From contig OZ244928.1 of the NCBI GenBank assembly GCA_965221985.1, forward strand, positions 2,728,001-2,792,000: a stretch of DNA of 64,000 nt, in the 5' to 3' direction. Below the pieces are notes generated by a model, which made no database searches, was not told the DNA's origin, and worked only from the letters and a program-made list of their open reading frames with translations. Both the position numbers and the translations under genes were made by a program. Below, piece by piece: positions 54,220 to 62,585 of the stretch (positions are counted from its first letter, which is position 1; each line of letters begins with the position of its first letter). Origin of the DNA: J054 sp965221985 (GTDB lineage Bacteria > Pseudomonadota > Gammaproteobacteria > Steroidobacterales > GCA-2729495).

Positions 54220-55977
54220 CTACTCCTCCAGCTGCATATGCTCCACGATTAATTGTGCCTGGCGGCGATTACGATATTCGTTGACATCGAGACGATAAGC
54301 AAAACGAATGTCCGCATCGCTTGCTTGCGACGGTAATTCTGCTTGATTGAAAGCGATGGCATCGATATTCATACGGCTGCCCGGCGGACGCAAAGCCATT
54401 TTTAGATGGCGTTCTTTTAGCAATCGGGCAGTGACGACTTCAAAGCAGCCGTCGAACATAGGTTCGGGGCAAGCCTGACCCCAGGGCTGGGCGCTCGCCA
54501 GCTGCGCGGCGAAATCCACCTGTAGTTCATCCTGGCTCAAATCGCCATCTGTCCAAAGGACATTGGCTTGCGCGAATCCGCCGCTGCAGGCGCCGACTGC
54601 TTCCTCAAACACCCTGGAAAAATCATCCAGGTCGTCGGCTCGCAGCGTGAGACCGGCGGCCATGGCGTGCCCGCCGAATTTCTTGATCATAGAGGGATGG
54701 CGAGCAGCAAGCTGATCGAGCACATCGCGAACATGGATACCCTGAACAGAACGCGCGGAACCTTTCAGCAATCCGGTCTCATCCGCCGGCGCGAATGCAA
54801 TAACCGGCCGACGGCACTGGTCTTTGAGCCGAGTCGCAACGAGGCCGACAATGCCCTCGTGCCATTGCGTATCGAATAGACAATAGGCATTGGCATTCTG
54901 ACCATCCAACTGGTCTGCGGCCTTGCGCAGATATTCGCGCGCATCCGCTTCCATGGCGGTTTGCATTTCACGGCGCTCGTTGTTGAGGTGCTCGAGCTGA
55001 CTCGCTAGAGACTGCGCCTTTGTGCTACTTTCGGCCAGTAGGCAACTAATGCCCAAGGACATGTCAGTGAGGCGGCCGGCGGCGTTAAGTCGCGGACCAA
55101 TGGCATAACCCAAATCGCTACTCTTGGCGGCCCGAATGTTGCGTCCCGCCGCAGTGAACAGCGCTTGAATTCCTGGCCTGCCATGACCCGACCGCATGCG
55201 GCGCAAGCCTGCCTCCACCAGAATCCGATTGTTATAGTCCAGCGGGACAAGATCCGCCACGGTACCCAAGGCCACTAAATCAAGCGTGGATTGCAAAATC
55301 TGCTGGGCAATCTTGCTGTCGATTATGCCCTGCTCGCCAAGACGACGAGCCAGGGCCGCCATCACATAAAAGGCGACGCCCACACCTGCCAATGACTTGC
55401 CTCGAAAAGACTCCCTCGGCAAATTCGGGTTCACAATCACATTGGCGTCGGGCAATTGAGCACCCGGCAAATGATGATCCGTGACAATAACGTCCATGCC
55501 TAGCTCCCGCGCCCGCTGCACACCCGCAAGGCTGGACACACCGTTGTCCACCGTGACGATTAAATCCGGCCCCGCACTAGCCGCCTCTTCCGCAATGGAA
55601 ACGGAAAGCCCGTACCCCATACGAAATCTATCCGGCACGCGAAATTCAACATGTTCAAAGCCAAATCCACGCAGGCAAGAAACCACCAAGGCCGAAGCAG
55701 TGGCGCCATCGGCGTCAAAGTCCCCAATGACGATAATGCTTTCGCGGTTCCTTAGTGCGCGCAGCAAACGCTCAGCCGCTCGCAAAGCAGATTCCAGTTC
55801 GCTGACGGGCAAGAGCGCCGCTAGCGAATGATCCAATTGCTCGCTAGACATATCGCGCGCTGCATAGACTCGCCGAAGCACGGGATGCAAATCTTCGGGC
55901 AAGGCTGCCAGATGCTCGGAATTAAACGCACGCCGTTGAATCTCCAGGCGCTCTAAGTCAGAAACCACGGCGTTCAT
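54220..55977 (-). CDS. recJ: Single-stranded-DNA-specific exonuclease RecJ
   Basis: RecJ degrades single-stranded DNA 5' to 3' in recombination and mismatch repair. The 585-residue protein has the DHH motifs IVIGDFDADGATASAL and VIVTDHHLPG, a DHHA1 domain with KKFGGHAMAAGLTL (GGHxxAAG), and a C-terminal OB-type domain. It is divergent from the Mth938-like gene, with starts about 70 bases apart. Confidence 0.96.
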   Translation of the reverse strand: MNAVVSDLERLEIQRRAFNSEHLAALPEDLHPVLRRVYAARDMSSEQLDHSLAALLPVSELESALRAAERLLRALRNRESIIVIGDFDADGATASALVVSCLRGFGFEHVEFRVPDRFRMGYGLSVSIAEEAASAGPDLIVTVDNGVSSLAGVQRARELGMDVIVTDHHLPGAQLPDANVIVNPNLPRESFRGKSLAGVGVAFYVMAALARRLGEQGIIDSKIAQQILQSTLDLVALGTVADLVPLDYNNRILVEAGLRRMRSGHGRPGIQALFTAAGRNIRAAKSSDLGYAIGPRLNAAGRLTDMSLGISCLLAESSTKAQSLASQLEHLNNERREMQTAMEADAREYLRKAADQLDGQNANAYCLFDTQWHEGIVGLVATRLKDQCRRPVIAFAPADETGLLKGSARSVQGIHVRDVLDQLAARHPSMIKKFGGHAMAAGLTLRADDLDDFSRVFEEAVGACSGGFAQANVLWTDGDLSQDELQVDFAAQLASAQPWGQACPEPMFDGCFEVVTARLLKERHLKMALRPPGSRMNIDAIAFNQAELPSQASDADIRFAYRLDVNEYRNRRQAQLIVEHMQLEE

Positions 55978-56050
55978 AATCTAATTGTCATGCTCACTGA
56001 ATTACGGGCCGGTAGCCGCTACTATTCGGCCCGAGGAGTACGGGGCCACC

Positions 56051-56419
56051 ATGCAGTTTGCTCGCGACGAAAGCAGCAGTATTCAAATTCGTTCCTATGT
56101 AGCGGGTGAGCTGAGGGTGGGCCAAACAATCTTGACCGCGCCGGCAATTTTATCCCCCTCGAAAATTCACGAAAATTGGTCACCACCGGAAGTTGGGAGC
56201 ATGAGCATAAGGGATTTCGCTATCGCAATGACAGAACAACCGGAAGTCATCTTGCTGGGGACCGGCCCCCAGCAGATTTTCCCACGCCTGACGCTCATTA
56301 GCGCCGTTATGCAACAAGGTATTGGATTCGAGTTTATGGACACAGCAGCTGCCTGTAGAACATTCAATGTCCTAGCTAGCGAGGGTCGCCGCGTGGTCGC
56401 CGCGCTACTCCTTAACTGA
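56051..56419 (+). CDS. Mth938-like (DUF498) family protein
   Basis: A 122-residue protein with the pattern PEVILLGTGPQQIFP, then GIGFEFMDTAAACRTFNVLASEGRRVVAALLL. The family includes NDUFAF3-like proteins in mitochondria that aid complex I assembly; the bacterial role is unknown. I start at ATG 56051 (MQFARDESSSIQIRSY), with a GGGG-containing site upstream, rather than 55985, which runs through the intergenic region. Confidence 0.85.
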   Translation: MQFARDESSSIQIRSYVAGELRVGQTILTAPAILSPSKIHENWSPPEVGSMSIRDFAIAMTEQPEVILLGTGPQQIFPRLTLISAVMQQGIGFEFMDTAAACRTFNVLASEGRRVVAALLLN

Positions 56420-56427
56420 CACTCACT

Positions 56428-57087
56428 TCAAGGCTTTGGCAGAAAACGCAGGGGATTGACCGGTCTGCCATTTTGACGCACCTCAAAATGTAGTAACGGC
56501 CGCTGACCTGGACCCTCGCCCATTTGCGCAATATCTTGTCCGGCGCGTACGCGGTCACCCTCTTTGACGATAATCTTGCGATTGTGTCCGTAGGCACTGA
56601 GGTAGCTATCATTGTGTTTGATAATGATCAGCTGTCCATAACTCTTTAGGCCGCTGCCGGCGTACACCACTTCGCCCGCAGCCGCGGCACGAATGGCCTG
56701 GCCCAGACGGCCAGCAATCTGGATGCCAGACTGCGTGCTTGGCCCTGCACCAAATCCCGCCGCTACCGAGCCTTTGGTCGGCCAGCGCCAGCCGCCCACG
56801 GGTTTTGGCGGCGGAGCGGGATCTATACTGGGGCGAGATTTTGTTGAACCAGAGGTGACCGGCGCGGACGCGTTAGGGCCGTACAAGCGCAACCTTTGGC
56901 CGGGATAGATGAGTCGTCCGTCGCCCAATCGATTCCAGGCTGCCAAATCTCGCGGGGCAATATCAAATTTCCTGGCAATGGAAAAGAGCGTATCCCCTTC
57001 GCGTACCGTATAGCTGTCCGCCGTCCAGCGAACGGCGTTGCTACAACTCATCAAGCTTAGGGTCAGCAGCAGTACGAAAACGCGCAT
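56428..57087 (-). CDS. nlpD: NlpD-like lipoprotein with LysM and degenerate LytM domain
   Basis: A 219-residue lipoprotein (lipobox LSLMSC). A LysM domain is at about residues 25-70 (YTVREGDTLFSIARKF), followed by a Pro-rich linker and a LytM/M23 domain. The LytM metal residues are replaced: QSGIQIAG stands for HxGxD and LLHFEVR for HxH, so it should not cut peptidoglycan but activate an amidase, as E. coli NlpD activates AmiC. It is coupled to yqaA by TGATG. rpoS, the usual next gene, is absent. Confidence 0.85.
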   Translation of the reverse strand: MRVFVLLLTLSLMSCSNAVRWTADSYTVREGDTLFSIARKFDIAPRDLAAWNRLGDGRLIYPGQRLRLYGPNASAPVTSGSTKSRPSIDPAPPPKPVGGWRWPTKGSVAAGFGAGPSTQSGIQIAGRLGQAIRAAAAGEVVYAGSGLKSYGQLIIIKHNDSYLSAYGHNRKIIVKEGDRVRAGQDIAQMGEGPGQRPLLHFEVRQNGRPVNPLRFLPKP

Positions 57088-57665
57088 CAGCGTCGCAGTA
57101 CGAAGTACCCAACAATAATTAGCAGGACTAGCAGCCATCCCAAGGTATCGATATAGGCCTTTAATTTTGCTTCAGCCGCCGGCCCGCCCCATGCTACTAG
57201 TCCAGCCACCAAGAAAAATCGCGCACCGCGCCCAATCAAGGACGCGCCGACAAACGGCAACAGCGGCATCGCCAATGCGCCGGCGGAAATCGTAAATACC
57301 TTATAGGGAATCGGTGAGAAACCGGCCGCCAGTACAGCCCAAAAACCCCAATTCTCAAACCAGCTTTCCGCCCGTGTGAATGCCGGCAGATAGCCCCAGC
57401 GATCAAGCCAGGGCAAAACCGCATCGATGGCGAAAACGCCGATGGCAAAGCCTGCCAGCCCACCGACCACCGAAGTAGCCGTGGTCAAGCCCGCGAAGTA
57501 CCACGCACGTTTTGGCTGCGCCAAGCTCATCGGTGCCAACATGACATCGGGCGGAATTGGAAAAAATGACGACTCTGCGAAACTAAGAATGCCGAGAAAA
57601 ATCGGGGCGCGCGGGTGCTGCGACCACTGCATCACGCGTTCATAGAGCCTGGTAAAAATCCGCAC
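57087..57665 (-). CDS. yqaA: YqaA-family (DedA/VTT-type) membrane protein
   Basis: About 192 residues with five hydrophobic segments. PIFLGILSFAESSFFPIPPD and GFWAVLAAGFSPIPYKVFTISAGAL are the family motifs of SNARE-associated/VTT-domain proteins, thought to move lipids across membranes. I start at GTG 57665, which shares a base with the pcm TAG stop (TAGTG); an earlier start at 57704 lies in pcm. Confidence 0.85.
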   Translation of the reverse strand: MRIFTRLYERVMQWSQHPRAPIFLGILSFAESSFFPIPPDVMLAPMSLAQPKRAWYFAGLTTATSVVGGLAGFAIGVFAIDAVLPWLDRWGYLPAFTRAESWFENWGFWAVLAAGFSPIPYKVFTISAGALAMPLLPFVGASLIGRGARFFLVAGLVAWGGPAAEAKLKAYIDTLGWLLVLLIIVGYFVLRR

Positions 57666-58345
57666 TAACTCATGCCGTCCAGCAAGGGTACAAACGATAC
57701 CCAACAGAGACGCTCTCGCTCATAACCCTCCTCGGTACGGGTTATTCTCAACAATTCTTGTTCGCCCGGCTGACCCACGGGCAGAATCAAACGGCCACCC
57801 AAGGCCAATTGCTCAGTCAGCGCGGCGGGAATAGCGGTGGACGCCGCAGCGACGAGAATGCCGTCAAACGGTGCCTGACCGGGCCAGCCTTCCATGCCGT
57901 TGCCGTGGCGAAAACGAACGTTGCCGACACCAAGTTCCCGCAAACGGCCGCGGGCGGCCCGCGATAGGTCACGGACGCGTTCGATGGTAAACACTTGCCG
58001 ACACAGAGGAGACAACACGGCGGTTTGATAGCCGCAACCCGTGCCAACTTCTAATACTTTAGCGGGTAGTTCTTCTAGATCACGCTGCCCTACCAGCGCC
58101 TGGGTCATCAAGGCAACCACAAAGGGTTGAGAAATTGTCTGTCCATGCCCGATGGGCAAGGCACTGTCTTCGTAGGCTCGACTTGCCAAGGCTTCGTCAA
58201 CAAACAAATGACGCGGCACGTTACGAATACGGTCCAAGATCACCGAATTACTGATGCCTTGATCCATCAAGCGCTGCACCAAGCGCTCGCGCGTCCGCGC
58301 CGATGTCATGCCGATGCCCTTCGCCCGCTGTGCGTCCTCCCGCAT
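57665..58345 (-). CDS. pcm: Protein-L-isoaspartate O-methyltransferase
   Basis: Pcm repairs isoaspartate in aged proteins with SAM. The 226-residue protein has LPIGHGQTISQPFVVALM and the SAM motif VLEVGTGCGYQTAVLSPL, then FTIERVRDL. Its ATG overlaps the surE TGA stop (TGATG). An ATG at 58309 would also fit. It belongs to the surE-pcm stress pair. Confidence 0.95.
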   Translation of the reverse strand: MREDAQRAKGIGMTSARTRERLVQRLMDQGISNSVILDRIRNVPRHLFVDEALASRAYEDSALPIGHGQTISQPFVVALMTQALVGQRDLEELPAKVLEVGTGCGYQTAVLSPLCRQVFTIERVRDLSRAARGRLRELGVGNVRFRHGNGMEGWPGQAPFDGILVAAASTAIPAALTEQLALGGRLILPVGQPGEQELLRITRTEEGYERERLCWVSFVPLLDGMS

Positions 58346-59109
58346 CAGCCCGCCTCGGTCGGTTCACATAGCGGCAGCCATTCGCCCAAGCTCCGGATTG
58401 CTTGGTGGCGGGTGAGATCGATCTGCAAAGGCGTCACTGAAACATAGCCGCTTTCAACGGCGTCGAAATCCGTGCCCGGGCCCGCGTCTTGGCTCGGACC
58501 AGCGGCCCCCACCCAATACACGGTTCGCCCTTTGGGATCTTGCGCCGGCACAACAGCCTCCGCACGATGCCGATAACCCAAACGGGTCGCCTTGAAACCT
58601 CTTAATTCAGCAAAAGCTATGTCCGGCACATTGACATTCAAAATCGTATCCGATGGCAGAGGGTCCTGGAGCAGCTTCTGAAATAATCGGCGCAGGGCTA
58701 GACCCGCCGTGTCAAAATGCCGCGGATTATCGCTGACCAGGGATACGGCAATGGCCGGTAAACCCAAGAACCGGCCTTCTACAGCCGCCGCAACGGTACC
58801 AGAATACAAGACATCATCACCCAAATTCGCACCGTGATTAATGCCCGCGATGACCATGGCAGGCTCCTCGGGCAACAATCCGGTGATGGCCAGGTGCACG
58901 CAATCGGTTGGCGTACCACTGACGGAGAACAATCCAGCACGAATCTCATTGACACGCAAGGGCATGGTCAAAGTCAGAGAATGACTCGCACCACTTTGAT
59001 TGCGATCTGGCGCTACAATCACCACTTCGGCGAGATCCGCAAGCGCCTTGGCCAGAATATCCAAGCCCTCAGCCTGGTAGCCGTCGTCATTGCTGAGCAG
59101 TATTCTCAA
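58345..59109 (-). CDS. surE: 5'/3'-nucleotidase SurE
   Basis: SurE removes phosphate from nucleoside monophosphates and short polyphosphate. The 254-residue protein starts MRILLSNDDGYQAEGLDILA, the metal-binding signature, and has APDRNQSGASHSLT and INHGANLGDDVLYSGTVAAA. It leads the surE-pcm-yqaA-nlpD chain; truD, often upstream, is not seen. Confidence 0.96.
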   Translation of the reverse strand: MRILLSNDDGYQAEGLDILAKALADLAEVVIVAPDRNQSGASHSLTLTMPLRVNEIRAGLFSVSGTPTDCVHLAITGLLPEEPAMVIAGINHGANLGDDVLYSGTVAAAVEGRFLGLPAIAVSLVSDNPRHFDTAGLALRRLFQKLLQDPLPSDTILNVNVPDIAFAELRGFKATRLGYRHRAEAVVPAQDPKGRTVYWVGAAGPSQDAGPGTDFDAVESGYVSVTPLQIDLTRHQAIRSLGEWLPLCEPTEAG

Positions 59110-59182
59110 GGTATTCCGCCTAATTTATAGGAGTCACCGGCTCGGTTCCGCATCTCAACGTCCCCGCCCCGGCTAGAACAGC

Positions 59183-59728
59183 ATGACTAAGGAAAAAGGC
59201 AACGATAACAAGTCGGACGAAGCGGCGCTATTCCGTCAGTCTGTCGGGTCCGTTCGCAAATTAGAACAACGCAAGGCGCATCGCCAAGCACCGAAACCCG
59301 CCCCCAGGGCAGCGTTGCGCCGCCAAGACGAAGCCAAGGTGCTCGCTGAATCCCTATCCATGCCCGCGGATGGCTTAGAGGTGGAAACAGGCGAGGAATT
59401 GATCTACCGGCGACCAGAAATTTCTGAGCGTGTTTTTCGCAAACTGCGCCGTGGCCAGTATTCGGTCCGCGCCGAGATAGACCTACACGGTCTAACGACG
59501 GCCGAAGCCTTACCCGAGCTGCGAGAATTCATTACACAATGCACCGAACACCGGCTGCAATGCGTACGAGTGATCCATGGAAAGGGCATCGGCTCCGGCC
59601 GACGGGGACCGGTTCTTAAAAACAAGGTCAATCTATGGCTTAGACAATGGGAAAGGGTCTTGGCCTTTTGCTCAACGCCGCCTCATGACGGCGGAACGGG
59701 TGCGGTTTACGTGCTACTGAAGTGCTAG
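59183..59728 (+). CDS. Smr-domain protein
   Basis: A 181-residue protein: a basic N-terminal part and a C-terminal Smr domain with the RAEIDLHGLTTAEA and RVIHGKGIGSG motifs. Stand-alone Smr proteins of gammaproteobacteria (SmrA/SmrB type) can nick DNA or cut RNA; SmrB acts on collided ribosomes. Which type this is cannot be told. It is divergent from surE. Confidence 0.88.
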   Translation: MTKEKGNDNKSDEAALFRQSVGSVRKLEQRKAHRQAPKPAPRAALRRQDEAKVLAESLSMPADGLEVETGEELIYRRPEISERVFRKLRRGQYSVRAEIDLHGLTTAEALPELREFITQCTEHRLQCVRVIHGKGIGSGRRGPVLKNKVNLWLRQWERVLAFCSTPPHDGGTGAVYVLLKC

Positions 59729-59761
59729 CATCCATCTCCTTGTTCACCCCCGCCAATAGTT

Positions 59762-59775
59762 TTTACTCTGACCCC
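59762..59775 (-). repeat. GGGGTCAGAGTAAA motif
   Basis: Reading minus, GGGGTCAGAGTAAA preceded by AATTTAT lies in the gap after the Smr gene. I recall this string flanking REP-associated Y1 transposase genes in many bacteria. No such transposase is here, so it may be a scar. Confidence 0.35.
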
Positions 59776-59831
59776 ATAAATTAGAGGGTCGGCCTTCCTT
59801 TCCGAGGCACTTCGCCGCGTGGGGCAATCAA

Positions 59832-62105
59832 CTAAGGCGTATCATCTTCCCAGACCGGGTAAAGGGATTTGTTGCCATTCGCCCAGTTGCGTCCCATCCA
59901 CTCTACTGCTTGCCGCCAGTCGTTTGGTGGTGTGTCGAATTCAATAAGCACAGTGCCGAGAAGCTTATCGCCCCACCAGCCAAAACCGAGCATGTCCGGA
60001 TTTCCGAAGCCGGCGCTGGTTGCCAGCTGGGTTTCTTCATCGGCACTGGTTGCCGCGAAGTCCTCAATCGTCGCGAACTTCTGCCATGCGTAGCCTTGCC
60101 CGGCCGCACCGCCCGTATGATCCCAAAAAAGCGCCTGCACGATGATTTTTCCAGCATCATTCACCGTTGGTGCAGGTAAGGTATCAAAATACAGGTGCGG
60201 GCCACCCGGATCGATAGTATAGCCATACCCCACCGAGCTACCTTTGCCGATATACATCTCGACACCCCAGACGTCGTAGTAATCTAATAGCCACTTACCC
60301 TTGCACTTACCGACTTCGCAGATGAATGCATTTATCATCAGATAGCTCTTATTCGGAAAATCCATCGCATAGGCACCCACGTTGCCCGTGACGGCCGAGC
60401 CGATCTCATTCGGATCCCAAACCCAGACGCCCGGCACTGGCAGCGCTTGTGGCCCAGCCCACCAATATGGAACCCAATTTTCGAACACCCCGAGATCAAA
60501 TGCGCCGGCGTGCTCATTCGGAAAAGCGGTCAGAATTGGCGCATCGTTTGTCGTCGTCACCCCACGGACGACGATGCTGTCTTGTTGCTGGGCAACGAGC
60601 CTCCAATTGTTAGTATTCTGTAAGTCTTGGGCGTCGAGCGGCATGTAATGAAGCGTCTTGCCATCAGTTATATTAAAAAACTGCGTTTCACGTCCACGAT
60701 CACGCCAGGCCAGATCCAGTTTGGCAACATTGGCACGATCGATATAAACTGCCTCGCCGAGAGTGAACTTTGGATCGGTGCGTAACAATAACGTAAGCGT
60801 ATTGCCTGGCTCCCAAACCTGCTTATTGAGAATCTCCTGAATGACCGGCGCGACATCGACGACGATCGAGGCACCGGCCGACACGTTTGTAACTGCAACT
60901 GATGTTTCCGTCAGCTGGTCCGATAGCGACCAGGTCCGTGGGTTATTGTTCGCGATTGGGACAAGGCTATCGTCTGCAAGATGAGCAACGACAATCAGGT
61001 CTGGTGCGCCATCGACTGATTCAATGTCAAATCGCAAGTCGGCTCTGACGACCTCGGTATTGAATGGCAGGGGTAAGTTTTCGATGGTGATTACACCCCA
61101 ATTGCTGAGGCCAATGCTGGCAGTGTCGCCGACCTCAACCGGATCGGTGTTGATTACCGATACCCATGCTCCGTAGTCGAGAATATGCCCCCAACCAGCA
61201 TTGACGGGCGTGTACTGGGTGGTCGTTACTGTAGCTTCAACGGTATTTCCATAGGCACCGATATTGACGATTCCGCCGTTTGGCAATGGCTCATTCTCGA
61301 ACGGGTCGGTGTTTCCGGCATCGATTGCAATTGATCCGCTCTGCAAATGGTAATCTCCAGCCGCTGCATTGACAAACAGAGGGTTCCCAGAAATATTACC
61401 GTTTTGCCCAACGGGTGTAGCGGCCGCGTCGGTAAATAAATTATTCTCGAACACCGCACCGACCGCAGACCCCTCTTCACCGAAAGTGGTGTCGAAGATA
61501 TTATTCGTGAAGGTAGTGGCGTTCGTTGCAGCGCCGATACCGGTTGTGAATCCTGTGATCGTATTGTTACGGACGAATACGTTACCGGTATCAACGAATT
61601 GAATGCCGTAACCACCAATCGGGCCAACGATCAGATTATTCTTCAACGTCAGTGACTCACCTGCCGCGACCCAAAGCAGTGCCGACCGATCGAAAGCACT
61701 GTTGCTGATAGATATAGGCTGCGTGGTAGTTGGAACGATAACGATAAGTGTGCCGCTGGTCGTTAACGAAACACCCGATAGATTGGACGCCAGGTGGAGA
61801 GTCTTTAGTCCATAGGTCCCGGTCGTTAGTATCGTGACATTCACGTCAGCTCGGTTGACACCAGCCACATCAACTCCGGCCGGAATAGTTGTGCTCGAAG
61901 TGATGTCATAAGAGCCCTGCAATAGAATAATGTCATCGCCTGAGGACGTATTGGCGGTCGCTTCAGCCCAGGTGTAAGCGGTCTGGGGCGTGGTTCCGTC
62001 CCCACCTCCGGTGGCATTATCGTCGGCGTAAAAGGTTCCCGCCTGTATAGCGAATGATGCAAAAAGCCCCACTAAGAAAAGAAATCCTGAAATTCGTGCG
62101 CCCAT
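59832..62105 (-). CDS. Large secreted parallel beta-helix protein
   Basis: A 757-residue exported protein. The signal peptide is MGARISGFLFLVGLFASFAI and cleavage is probably after QA. Residues about 25-290 look like a right-handed beta-helix: repeated ALLWVAAGESLTLKNNLIVG and VRNNTITGFTTGIG turns, ending in SIAIDAGNTDPFENEPLP and NIGAYGNT, the closing motif of choice-of-anchor Q/DUF1565-like proteins. Residues about 295-450 form a beta-rich domain (DNRB-like VDVAPVIQEIL), and the C-terminal 300 residues are Trp-rich with GLFENW-type repeats and two Cys. No catalytic residues are assigned. A GGGAG site lies 8 bases before the ATG. Secretion route and function are unknown. Confidence 0.8.
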   Translation of the reverse strand: MGARISGFLFLVGLFASFAIQAGTFYADDNATGGGDGTTPQTAYTWAEATANTSSGDDIILLQGSYDITSSTTIPAGVDVAGVNRADVNVTILTTGTYGLKTLHLASNLSGVSLTTSGTLIVIVPTTTQPISISNSAFDRSALLWVAAGESLTLKNNLIVGPIGGYGIQFVDTGNVFVRNNTITGFTTGIGAATNATTFTNNIFDTTFGEEGSAVGAVFENNLFTDAAATPVGQNGNISGNPLFVNAAAGDYHLQSGSIAIDAGNTDPFENEPLPNGGIVNIGAYGNTVEATVTTTQYTPVNAGWGHILDYGAWVSVINTDPVEVGDTASIGLSNWGVITIENLPLPFNTEVVRADLRFDIESVDGAPDLIVVAHLADDSLVPIANNNPRTWSLSDQLTETSVAVTNVSAGASIVVDVAPVIQEILNKQVWEPGNTLTLLLRTDPKFTLGEAVYIDRANVAKLDLAWRDRGRETQFFNITDGKTLHYMPLDAQDLQNTNNWRLVAQQQDSIVVRGVTTTNDAPILTAFPNEHAGAFDLGVFENWVPYWWAGPQALPVPGVWVWDPNEIGSAVTGNVGAYAMDFPNKSYLMINAFICEVGKCKGKWLLDYYDVWGVEMYIGKGSSVGYGYTIDPGGPHLYFDTLPAPTVNDAGKIIVQALFWDHTGGAAGQGYAWQKFATIEDFAATSADEETQLATSAGFGNPDMLGFGWWGDKLLGTVLIEFDTPPNDWRQAVEWMGRNWANGNKSLYPVWEDDTP

Positions 62106-62203
62106 AGCAAGTGCTCCCTAGTTTTTGGCTTTTGGGAAGACCGAATTTAAATCCAGTCCAGTTTACGCCGATTCTGAAGTTACTTCTACTTAGTTTAGTA
62201 AGT

Positions 62204-62303
62204 GCCGGTGGTAACTCCGTAACTTGTCGTCTTATTTCTAAGGAGTTTTTGCCGCTGGTCGCTTTGTCGCAATTATGATTCTACACAGGAAGTTACCACC
62301 GGC
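62204..62303. repeat. 13-bp perfect inverted repeat, possible mobile-element ends
   Basis: GCCGGTGGTAACT (62204-62216) and AGTTACCACCGGC (62291-62303) are perfect inverted copies, 74 bases apart, in the gap between the secreted protein gene and the transposase fragment. They may be ends of a deleted insertion sequence or MITE, or the stem of a long hairpin. No target duplication is clear. Confidence 0.5.
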
Positions 62304-62326
62304 GCGGTAAATTCTATTAGATGGAC

Positions 62327-62461
62327 TTACCCGAGTTTGACTGACAGCTCGTTGCTTAAAAACGAGGCTGTTTCAAAGGCCTCCGGACTGACGCCGCCGA
62401 GGTGGCTGTGATGCCGTTTTGAATTGTAGAACATTTCGATGTGGTTAAAGATATCGGCATT
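62327..62461 (-). pseudogene. IS3-family transposase, C-terminal remnant
   Basis: Forty-four codons ending in TAA at 62327-62329 read NADIFNHIEMFYNSKRHHSH, then LGGVSPEAFE, the C-terminal end of the IS3-type integrase core. The rest of the transposase is missing and the preceding codons (62462-62470) do not fit the family, so the break is near 62461. Confidence 0.75.
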
Positions 62462-62475
62462 TAGGGAGAACCCAG

Positions 62476-62511
62476 ATGTCCTGGAAAGAGTGTAAGCCGA
62501 TGGATGGTTAG
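62476..62511 (+). pseudogene. Possible IS481-type transposase N-terminal scrap
   Basis: MSWKECKPMDG followed by a stop resembles the N-terminus of IS481-type transposases (MxWKECxPMDER). It is only 11 codons long, in opposite orientation to the IS3 remnant 15 bases away. Together they suggest nested element insertions and decay. Confidence 0.35.
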
Positions 62512-62585
62512 ACGAATGAACTCAATTCCGAATCGGGGCAATGATTTGTGCGATACTAAGATGCCCTGTTTAGCTATTTCAGTTT

